NCBI GenBank assembly: GCA_012932295.1
Contig: JAAONU010000001.1
Span: 19,716,120 to 19,780,119 of the forward strand
DNA length: 64,000 bases
Reading direction: 5' to 3'
Source: Cyclina sinensis
Taxonomy: Eukaryota; Mollusca; Bivalvia; Venerida; Veneridae
Numbering within the stretch: the stretch's first letter is position 1; every line of letters starts with the position of its first letter. This document shows positions 12,601-24,600 of the stretch, one piece after another. Both the position numbers and the translations under genes were made by a program. A model generated the notes under the pieces. The model was not told where the DNA came from and ran no database searches. It saw only the letters and a list, made by a program, of their open reading frames with translations.

Positions 12601-15600
12601 AGAAATCAGATTCCTCAGTACAAGGGTAGGCTTTATTTCTAGAATGTGTTGTCCTTCATGAAATAAAACCTTTTAAGAAAATAAATATTTTCCCTTTATA
12701 GTGACTAAAAGCTTTAAATGTAATATAACTGAACACCAGTGAGAGCAAAATTAAATTTACTTCTCTCACTATTGCAAAAGACCAGTTATATCATTTTTAT
12801 ACATGTTATAGATCAAGAAGCACAAGTTCTCATACTTCAAGAGCGTCTGGAACATCCTTGACATTCTGGTGATCATAATTGCCCTGGTCTGTGTGGCTTT
12901 CAACGTCTACCGTACCATCAAGGTAGATGAACTCTTGCAGGAACTTCTGGACAAGCCGGATCAGTATGCTGACTTTGAGTTCCTCAGCTATGGTCAGACA
13001 CAGTTTGACAATGCCATAGCTATTGCTGTGTTCTTGGCCTGGATCAAGGCAAGTTTTAGTGTCTTGTTTTCTTGTAACAATTATTTGAATAGTAGGATTG
13101 TTGGATATCAATGACAGCATACCTTTCATTTCAAGAACTTCACTTTAAACTTGTGTTTTTAAAAAAATCGCTTAATTTCAAAGCATATTACATTTGTTGT
13201 TGTGTGATAATTTCTTTGTTAAAGTAGAAAGTTAATACTGTTCAGTCGTTTGAGTACATATTGCCAGCTCACATAATGAACTATTTAGGTGGCATATTAG
13301 TATAAAGTGTTGTATTTGATGTATATTATCATTCCTCTGTACAGATCTTCAAGTACATCAGCTTCAACAAGACCATGACCCAGCTGTCATCCACCCTTGG
13401 CAAGTGTGCTAAGGATCTCGCTGGTTTTGCTGTCATGTTCTTCATCATTTTCTTGGCCTTCACCCAGCTTGGCTACCTTCTCTTCGGAACCCAAGTGAAG
13501 GACTTCAGCAACTTTGCAAACTCCTTGTAAGTGTTATTGAAGTTTTAATTAATTCTTTATTTATCTAAAAGAATAATGGTATAAATACAGTCATATAAGT
13601 TGGTGTTGGCAACTTTTGTAGAGAAGAGTAACTTTAGGAGTAAAAGGATACATTCAGCTCTGAAATTCTTCATGTATTTTAATAGCATCTTTAAGTTTGT
13701 TCTGAAATAGTACAACAAGATTTCTGTCTTCACCTTAGGTTCATCTGTTTCTGAACTATGTGAAGGCGTTTAAGCTTGCGACTTTAAGGTGGCCATGATT
13801 CATATAATTTATTATCTTTTTGATTCAACAATGAATGAACTTCTACAATTCCAGCTTCACCTTGTTCCGTATCATTCTGGGAGATTTTGACTTTGACCAG
13901 CTGGAAGCGGCTAACCGGGTACTTGGACCAATCTTCTTCATGCTGTTCGTGTTCTTTGTCTTCTTTGTGCTGATCAACATGTTCTTGGCTATCATCAATG
14001 ACACCTACTCTGAGGTGAAGGGTGATATGGCCAACCAGAAGAACGAGTTTGAGATGGGAGACTACTTCAAGAGAGTGAGTCACTTTGCGTGCAATCTGTT
14101 TGCAGGGTCATTTACAATAATCAGTCCATTAGAGTGGTTTTGTCATTATTTTGGCTCAAAATTGCATTTTATAAGGGCTTTTTTTGGACATATCAGTTGA
14201 TACTACCTACACCTTTCTCATGAAATTCAAGTGTAGAAATGGGCTTTAAGTGTTCTCTGAGGTCAATTTTTTTTCATCAGAAAAAAATATGAAAAAAAAT
14301 GTCTTGTGCCATAAAGCCAAAAAAGGACCCTAATGACTTTTTCATATAAAAAGTACTTGTACATCTTTTTATTCATATCTCCTTTCCCCCACAGGGCTAT
14401 GAGAAGATGTTGAGCAAACTGAACTTTAAGCATGATAAGATTGTGGACATCCAGAAAGCCTTGAAATCTGCTGACATCAACAATGACAAACAGGTTGACT
14501 TTGATGAATGGCGTCAAGATCTTAAAACGTAAGTTTAAGGAATTTCTGCAATGAAATATTTTATCTAGTTGAGTCAGAACCTCTTTTTTAAGAATTACAA
14601 GTATCTTTTTGTGCATTTTGACCACAACTTTGTTTTATTTTTTTTCTGGGAAGTACATGTGAGTCATATATACTTGTGATAATCTCTAAGGTCTAAGGTC
14701 ATGCACATGGATTTTTAGTGCAATACCAGCCAGTGTCTGTAGCTTTGAATTGACAATTTGTCAGTCAATAACTGATTTTTAAGATACAGATTTATAATTA
14801 CCTTAATCACTTGATTGATTTTATTTGTGACTTGTTAAGCACTTTAGCTGCTCTGAGTTCTCATTACTTCCAGAGCCATACTGTGACTTGAAATTTTCTT
14901 ACAAGGTTAACTGCCTGCCTGCATGACTGTAAAAAACAAATATACACAAGATGATATGTGAAGTCAAATATTTTTTCAGTCGTGGCTATGCTGATGGTGA
15001 AATCGAGGCTCTGTTTGCCAAGTATGACATTGACGGTGACCGTGTACTGGATGAGGAGGAACAGAAGAGAATGCAGGCTGACCTCAATGATCAGAAAGTA
15101 TGCAGTACTGTTCTGATAGTTCTTCTGATTGAATTTCTATTGGAAAGTCTCCTATGTATGATAGAAAATAGAAAAGTTCTGAAATTCATGTTGTGTTATG
15201 TTTATTTTGCTAAAAAACATGTCATATATTTAGTGAAAATCGTATTGTATTTTTCATTATACAGAAAAGGAGACATTTGTTGTATATCTAATAGTTATTA
15301 AAACCTGTTTGATATTTAACTTAATAATTAATGTTTTCTTCCACCCTTTCTTACTTTTTCTCTGCATTTATTCAAAAGGCTGCCCTCAGTAAGGAATATG
15401 ACGAACTTGACAAAATTGATCGACCAGAGAGTGCCCGCAGATCCACAAGCCGTGTCAGTTTCAACGATGACAGCGCAGACGACAGTGATGACGAAGACAG
15501 CCACACAAAATCCTCCCGATCAGGCCCCTCACAGAGTGTCTCATACGAAGAATTCACAGTACTCTCTCGCAGAGTAGACAGAATGGAACATTCTATCGGC

Positions 15601-18600
15601 AGTATTGTGTCAAAGATAGATGCTGTCTTAGTAAAATTAGAAGCTATGGAAAAAGCAAAATTAAAAAGAAGAGAAACAATGGGTAAAATCCTTGACAGTA
15701 TAACAGAGGTAGGTAACATGGCAACAAAATGCTTGACTTGATCTAGATATGTATGGAAAACATTATAATTAATAGCAACTTGCTTTAAGAAAAAATATTT
15801 GGTATGAAAATAAGATGATGCTCATTGCTTCTCCTTTTGAAGAAATCATAAATCGGTGTGCTCACATCTGACTGCAGCTGTAGCTAATAGTAAATTAAGA
15901 AATAGTAAACAGCTGATTAAGCAAAGAACACCACTGTCAGTTATTCAAGTAAATAAATCCTTGTATGATATTTCAATAATTGTACATTGTTAACTGAAAA
16001 AATAATTGCTAGAAGTCTGTGTAAATTTTAGAGGAAAGATGCTTCACGTGAGACTGAATAGGTAGATATGTTCCCTGGATTCATGAAGTGGAATAATAAG
16101 CACTTTTAAGACACTAAATTGAACAAATGTCACGTGTTTTCCCTTCCTTTAATACACACATTTAATATTTTTTTACATAGACCTCAATCAGATTTCAGTT
16201 TTTCCATGCAGAGGTAGCCTGTTTGAATATTGCTTTCCAGTGATGTATAAAAACATCCATTTGAACATTATGAGGTATATGTAAAATTTAAATCTCATTT
16301 ATTTGTATCAGAAAAGTCAGGACACCAAAAGCCCTGCCGCAAAAAGAAAGAAATAAAGTGTAAGTCTGTTTGTAGACAAGGGGAGCTAACAATGTATTAC
16401 GGAATGTATAATAACTGATCATTCATGTTAATGAGGGACACTGGCTTATAACTGATGTCATCTCTGCATGATAAACCATCTTGCTTAACTTGAGGGTCAC
16501 TATAACAAACTGGTTTTCTAGTTTATTTAACATGTATGTTAATACACCTTTGGGTTGACAGTTCAGTCTAGATGTGCTGTTTCAAACTATCATGTTTAAA
16601 ACATTTTGGGACAGTTAGTTTTCTCAACTGTGGAGTTCTAAAAAATTCTTAGTGACCTTAAGGAAAAAGGAACTAGAGTTCAGTAATTGATTTAGTTCAT
16701 AGATTAAATATATTTATTATCGAAATGATGTTGAAGGCATGTTTGGGATGTCTCAAAAATAAAGTAGCATACCTTTTTGTTTCGATTTGGTACTTTTTGT
16801 TATCAATACTAACATTTTTGATGTTGTTTAATAAAAAAAATGCAAAACACACTTTTTAGTACAATTTTATCTGACTGAACTGTCAACCATTCAAAGTAAT
16901 ACCTTGTTGAAGGTGATACTTGACAGAGGTAAGTAGCCACAAACTGTTTTGCTGTATCTAATCGAACCATGAAAACTTTCAGTCCGATGGGACAAGTGAC
17001 GAAGTTAAAAGAGAACAAATGGAAAGATTAGTCAGAGAAGAATTAGAAAGATGGGATTCAGAGTCGTCAATAACTCCACAGCCTAGCGGTCGAGGGCCAT
17101 CCCCTAGCAGCAGTGGGCATGGTGGGGCCAGATCTAGGTCACGACCAGGATCTGGTGGAAATGCGGTATGTATCTGTAATAAAGAAGGCAACAAATTATT
17201 TCAAGCTTCATAAATGGAATTTTACTAATAACTTTACTGTTGAATTGTTATTATGAGAAAATACCAAATTTAATTGGCCTCAATGTCATTTTTTCAAGCC
17301 AGACCATTTTTTTTTCTTTTGCATATTCATTAAGTCATTTATATTTGTGAATATAGTTCATTATGGAAGTATGAAGTCAGTTTTATAACTTACAGCTCAT
17401 CCAAGATAGGGTTATAGGTCAAGAACTAAGTGAACTTATGGCAGAAGCCAACATACCAACACCTCCCTTGATTGGGGAAGTACCTATACCTGAAGCAAGG
17501 TTAGACCTAACTGAGCAGCAAGGGTTGAGCAATGCACAGTGTGAGAACATAGAGCATCATATGATCAGTGCTGGTTGCCTAGGCCCTGCTGTTCCTTTAT
17601 CAGATGATATAAGTGATGGTCTAGAAAATCTAACCAGTCCTCAACTTATAATAAGCAGAAATCCTCCGCTGTCTGACTCAACATTGGTGGTTTCAAACAG
17701 TAAAGAGTTCCCTATAAATATTTGTACTAGAGACAATAATGCTTCAGAAACTTATCCTAAAGACAATTCTCCTGCAGAAATGCATGCTAAAGATCATACT
17801 TTTGCAGAATTTCATGCTAATGACAAAAGTCCCACTGAAATGTATGTCTCAGTTTCACAAGGTAGAAAGACTGATACAAGGTCAACCACACCTATCTTAC
17901 CAGGAATTCCTTCTTCAAGTTATAGCAGTTCTGAGGCTGTTTCTGATCATGCTGCCTCACTTCAGTTAAGTGTACTTAAACCATATTCAGAAAATCCTGT
18001 TAAAACCTGTGTACCCAACACAGAGTTATCTACTCCTTTTGATAGAACTGAAGAGTTTGATGAAAAGATATCTAAACTGTCATCAAAATGTTCCAAAATA
18101 GGTGAGAGTTCAAATCCAACTGAATGTAGACCAAATGCAATCCTTTCTAGACCAACAGCTGAAAACCCTGAAAGAAACAAAGATTCTAAAAATAGTTTGT
18201 CAGAATGTTCAGAAAAGAGTGAAATTTCAGGTAAAGAAATGAGTAGACCTTCTTCGAAAAGTTCCTTAAGAAGTGAAAAGTCAAATGTTATCTCGTCTAT
18301 TCCTACATCACAATATCCAGAAAGTACTGAAAAGAAAGAGAAATCAAGTGAAACATTATCTTGGCCTTTATCTAATTGTTCAGAACACACTGAGAATGCA
18401 GGATTATCAAGGCCAAAGTCTGGAAGTTTAGAAAGAAGTAAAGAAACAGTTGAAACATTATCCAGACCTTCCTCCAAAACTTCAGATAGAAGTGTAGACT
18501 CTGACACAAGGTTATTGCCAGCAACATTGAAAAACTTTGACAAGAATGATAATACAAAGGCAATACCTACATCTAAAAGTTCAGAAAAGGTAGAATCTAG

Positions 18601-21600
18601 TGAAAGACTACTTGAGACTTTCTCAGAAAGGAGTGAAGACTCCAATGCAAAGTCATCTAGACCCTCATCCAAAAGCTCAGAAAGTTCTAAAGAGTCTAAT
18701 GCAGGGTTATCTATACCCCAGTGCAAAAGCCCAGAAAGGTCTTTAGAGTCTGATGCAGGGTTATCTAGACTCTCATCTAAAAGCCCAGAAATGTCTAGAG
18801 AGTCCAATGCAAGGTTATCTAGACCCCAATCAAAAAGCTCAGAGAGGTTTAAAGAGTCCAGTGCAAGGTCATCCTCACCTACATACAAAAGTCCAGAAAG
18901 AAATAAAGATTTGAATGAAGTGTTATCTAGACCCATGGTCAAAGTTCAAAGTTCAGACAAAAGTGAAGACACTGATACAAGATTATCTAGACCAATATCC
19001 AAAACTTCAGAAAAGAGCAAAGGCTCAGATGAAAATTCACATAGGCCTTCATCTAAAAGTTCCCAAAGAAGTGAAGATGCAAATTTATCAAGGCCCACTT
19101 CCAAAAGTTTAGACAGGAATGATAACTCAAAAACAAGATCAACTTCAAAAAGTTCAGAAAGAAACAGAGTCTTGAATGATGATATACCTAGAGCTAGGTC
19201 AGAAATTGCAGAGAAGCATGAAACCCATGACCCAAGATTAAATAGAACATCACCTGAAAATACAGAAAAGACTGAAAATTCAAATGAAAAAATGTCGAGA
19301 GTTTCACCTGAAAAGACAGTTAAAAAATATCAGTCCAAATGTAAGACCTAAATCCAAAAGTTCAGAAAGGAAAAATGACTCAGTTGAAAAGCTAACAAGA
19401 CCCCTTTCAGATAGGTCAGAAGCTCTTGAGGTCTCTTCTTTCAAGAGTTCAGAAACTTGCTCTGAGTCTAGTCACTAGTGACTTGGATCATGGTGTAAAA
19501 GGTGTGAAGAAAAACAATTCGAAAGTCAAGATAGAACAAAGCAACCCCCTAATTGCCTAGTTCTGACAATAAGTGCAAAAAGTTGAGTCAGTTGGTTTTC
19601 TTCCAAAAATTTCTAGCAACAATGCTCCAGGTTTAGGTTGTGGGCTACTTCTTCAAATTCAGACACAGCAGATAGGTTTAAAGAAGTGTCTGTCATAGGA
19701 AAGGAAGCTGATAGGGGGTCAGTCTGCTGCAGATAAATCTGAGGGCTTGGAGTTGTCAGTTTTCTCTGCTGTTAATGAGAAGAGACAGGTAACTGATGAA
19801 ATCCCTTCAGACAATGCTGCACTAACTAGAAATGCTAGTTCACAGGCTTATCCTAAACCAGTTATTACTGCTAAAGGTCAGAAAGTCACAATGGGGACAT
19901 TAAGTAAAATGGCTAAGCTGGCTGCAAAACAAGGACAAAATGTAAATACTGCAGCAGGTAAAACAAATGCACAGACTGGGATCAGGACTGAATGGGAGGA
20001 TCATAAGTCTCCCAGTAAAAACCAGTCTAGTCATTGTCATTCAAGTGTTAAAGATCAGGCCAGAAATAGCTCAACTGCAGCAGAGTTACAAGGTCAGATT
20101 AATAGAAGAGATTGTTCAAAAAGTCCTAAACGACCTATCCAAGTTAATCTTACTACTGACACACCACTTTCCGAGAAAGGTGAAAAACATGTTAAGGATG
20201 GAAGAGAAAATAAGCTGAAACAAAATGTTGATACACATAAAGATTTTATGACAGTAACCTTGCCCCCTCTGACTAACCAGGCTTTAAAGCAGGAAATGTT
20301 AAACCCAAGACCTGTTGGTCAGGGTGTTAGAGGTGTTGGCAAGAATATCAAAAATGAAAGGTCAGAAACTCAGAAATTAATGAGAACTCAAAGGCTTGCC
20401 CCTTCCTTACCTTCTCAAGGCTCCAGCACTGAATCAGTTGATGCACAGGGAAAAGGCAGTTGTGTCTCAGAATCCAAAATCTGTGAGGACACCACTATCT
20501 TTGTGTGATATTTGCACTGTCTGGTAATTCAAAAAAATGTAGATACAGTTTTGGTGCAGAGGTTTTTTACTCCACTATTGAAACATTTTAGGGTTTTACT
20601 AAGGTTTTATAAGGGTCTTACAAGGTTTTTTGGTGAGAATTTTGTAGTCATAGCATATTTACATTGGAATCTGAAAAAAGTTGGTGGTTTTGTGGTAAAA
20701 ATGATACTTCTTTTGCTTGTTAAGTGAATTTAAGCTTTGGAGTAAGAATGAGAGGGTATTACTACTTCATTGTTCATTAAAAAAAAATCATCCTCCAGAA
20801 AATGCTAAACAATGTCTTTTGAGGTAAAATTTGAGTCAGTTTCATGAAAGTATTCATACAATATTCAAAATGCTTTGCCTGAATGGTGCTAGGTAAAGGA
20901 TGAAAAACAGAAGCGACCTGCTCCTGGTCCATTTATATACAAGCATGGTGATGACAATGTAAGGATTGTCTTTCTGCTGATTTCAGTGATATTATTTAAT
21001 CCATTTCTTTCAGTCTGGCTTCATTTAACATTGCAAATGTGTTATTATCTCATAGAAAGGCCTGAATTTAGTCATGCTTTGCTGCAAGATACTTAGTACA
21101 AGATAAGAATGTCAGGGTCATTTGCTTGCAAATCCTGTGTCAAGGTCATTTGCTTGCAAGTCCTGTGTGAATGCTCTTAGATTAATGTTTTTAATCCATA
21201 TAATGAAAAAATGATTATTGTCATTCAGGGTAGCTGTTCATTGATAAAGTTCATGACCTTTCAGTTTGGTGTCTCAGATGTTCTTAGGTACTAAGGGAGA
21301 ATTATTAGCATTATGCTTCATTTGAAATTTGTGAAATAGTTTTGTTAGTCTTGTCCTTATATTTCGACAGATAACAGACAGTTTTCTGATCTTTAAAGGC
21401 AGTTGTTTTGGACATTTTGACCCCATTTTTTGCCAAAGCATGACTAAATGTTATTTTTTTTGCATTGCGCCTTTTCCTCTGAAGGTACAAATGTTTCTTT
21501 TGTTAAGTTGAAAAACAGTTTTGAAAAAAAAAAATGTTTCTTATTATATTGGTACTGGTCTTCAGAAGAAATATGCTAGATTTAGAGGAAATATTTGAGT

Positions 21601-24600
21601 TCTTTCGTAGACGAGATGATTGAAAAGCAATGCAAAGAAATCACATTGAAAGCCTTAAAACTCTGTCAAGATTATTACCGATATAGCATGGTTATATCCT
21701 TAGAACAACAGAGAGTGAAAATGGTACTGGTCTATACAGTTATACACAAGAAAGAGGGTAGAATATATATTACAACATATCCTATCATAAATATCACAGG
21801 GTTGCCCTATTTATCAATGTACACAGTACTGAGTAGTGATCATATAGAGATTCAAGTAAGGGATGGAAATCATTATTTTAATAGAATGATAATAAAAATA
21901 GCTTGAAAGATTTAAGAAATTTTGGTACTATATAAGCTGTTAAAGGTATGAATTTCTTAAGTAGTACAGAAGTAATGTTTGACTGATTGCAGGATGAAGG
22001 GGCTATATTTGTAGCTCCCAAAAATTTATTAAAGAATCAAAAATAGAAGGTTAGATCAATGTTGGAACTGAATATGTATACGTTGGATTGAAAGTTGATA
22101 TCTATTTTTTGTGTGTTTAAACCTACGGTTATGGGTGATTTTTAACATTTCACATGGAGTTTTTTTGTCGGTGATCTGAAATAACTGTGTGTGCTGTGAT
22201 AATGAATTAACTACAATTCTTCAGGGTGAAAGAAAAAATATATGGTAGTCTTTTGATCTTTAAACTTTTTAATGATAACCTGTATCTCAACAGAAGAAAA
22301 AATGAGTTGCATGGTTGTAGCCTTGTGCAAGCAGTTCTACTGAAGTAATAATAAAACCTTGTGAACAACATATATAGTAGAAAATAATGTATATGAACAC
22401 AGTATATAAGTCATAAGCTTGGTATTTATTGAATATGAACAAAGATAAACATTTAAGTTTTTTAAAATTGCTGGGATACTCATTAATCTCCCTTTTCTTA
22501 ATGACTATTTTATGGTTATTTGAAACATTACAGAGGTATATTGCATGTGACAGAATTTCACTGAAACAGACTCTTGATTAAGACAACAATTTCTATGGAA
22601 GACAAATTATTGTAGAGTCATAAGTCAAGTTCTTGTTTGTTGAAGCTCTAGAAAGAGGAATGTAAGAAGAACTATATACAAGTATCTGACCAAAGTCATT
22701 TCAGTTAGAATCTCAAATGTTCTTGATGTTTGATTTTATAGTTATAATTTATGATTGTAGAAAATATTATACCATGAAATACATACATAAAAGGTCCTTG
22801 AATTCTCAGATATTAATACAGCCTTTTGTATAATGTTGGAAATTGAATGAAAATATTAAAAAAATAAAAGTTTCTCATAGAAATTCTGTCACATTAAATA
22901 TATTCATTTCCTTCATCATTTTAGGGTTTGGAATAATTTCAAAATAAACTACAAGTAATATTTATATATTTTTTCATCAATTTCAACAGACCTCAGATGT
23001 GTAAAAATGGTAAATAAGATGTTTTACTTACATTTAGCATGCTTAAATATGCATTTTGTATTTTTTTGTGAAAAGCATATTTATTTTTTGTTTTATGTTT
23101 CCCCAAGAGTTTTGTTGTTGTTGTTGTTGTTATGTCTTTATTTAAATGATTAAATCACCTTTTATCTGTTGTACAAGCACATATTTATTTTAACATAATG
23201 TTTAATAAAACTGTGCATTTTATTTTTTCCTCATGAATGTAGAATCCCTACCACCCAGTGCTTCCAATGCATGACTTATTTTATCTTAATTTACATCACT
23301 TACCCTTCTTAGAAAGATATACCAAATTCAGTTAAAATAAAAACAAAAAGAAATCACTGATAATATAAGTGCAATCAATTTTTAAAATAATTTTGTTTTG
23401 TAGCTTTTTGCTTTTTAACTGCCATTTCTTCCTTTGACAGATTATGTCAAGTTTGGTGAAAACACAAAGAAATAACGATATTTTGTTTTGTAGGTTTTCC
23501 CTTTTAAACTACCATTGAACACTCGCAAGTTTTAAGTTCAGGTATTGACATTTCTGTCATAGCCAATAGTTTCAGTATATTCTGTAAAGTAAAACCTAGT
23601 GGTTAGTTCACAGATGGTTGATACCGGTACATATGGAACAGAAAAGAAGAATTTTTTCTAGCTTCCTTTTAACATCCAATTTAGCCAGGCAAGACATAAA
23701 ATGTAGTCGCTCTCAAGTATAAGTTAGATCTATTTGGTAAAATCCAATTGGCTAAGAAGGGGTGTAGCAAACAACCTTTACCATAGGATTTTACTGAATA
23801 TGATTTACCTTTCAAAGAACATTACTTTTAATTTCAACATGATGCCTAAAAAACTTAATTGAAAAATCAAACTTAATGGAATCCTATATGCAGTGTGACT
23901 GGCTGAAACTTTAGGTTATAATTATCAGCAATTTGTTTGGCTGTAACTGTAGGTTATATCAGCAATGCAATTGACTGGAACTGTATATCAGCAATTTGTT
24001 TGGCTGGAACTGTTTGTTATATCAGCAATTTGTTTGACTGGAACTGTATATCAGCAATTTGTTTGGCTGAAACTGTATGTTATATCAGCAATTTGTTTAG
24101 ATGTAACTGTATGTTATATCAGCAATTTGTTTGGCTGTAACTGTCGGTTATATTAGCAATGCAGTTGACTGGAACTGTATGTTATATCAGCAATTTGTTT
24201 GGCTGGAACTGTATGTTAAATCAACAATTTGCTTGGCAGGAACTGTATGTTATATCAGCACTTTGTTTGGCTGTAACTGTAGGTTATATCAGCAATTTGT
24301 TTGGCTGGAACTGTATGTTATATCAACAATTTGTTTGGCTGGAACTGTATGTTATATCAGCAATTTGTTTGGCTGTAACTGTAGGATATATCACCAATGC
24401 AGTTGACTGGAACTGTATGTTATATCAGCAATTTGTTTGGCTGTAACTGTGTTAGGTCAGCAATGCAATTGACTGGAACTGTATGTTATATCAGCAATGC
24501 AATTAGCTGAAACTGTATGTTATATCAGCAATGTTGTAACTGTAGGTTATGTCAGCAATGCAACTGACTGGAACTGTATGTTATATCAGCAATTTGTTTG

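Noticed and set aside
17962..18942. 326-codon open frame antisense to the PKD2 repeat exon
   Set aside because: It mirrors the sense repeat (Leu/Ser-rich antisense of the SKSSER unit), has no start context or domain, and is explained by the codon composition of the tandem repeat.
23937..24446. Overlapping open frames of 60-95 codons on the plus strand
   Set aside because: They translate a tandem repeat whose units lack stops; repetitive peptide with no gene signals.
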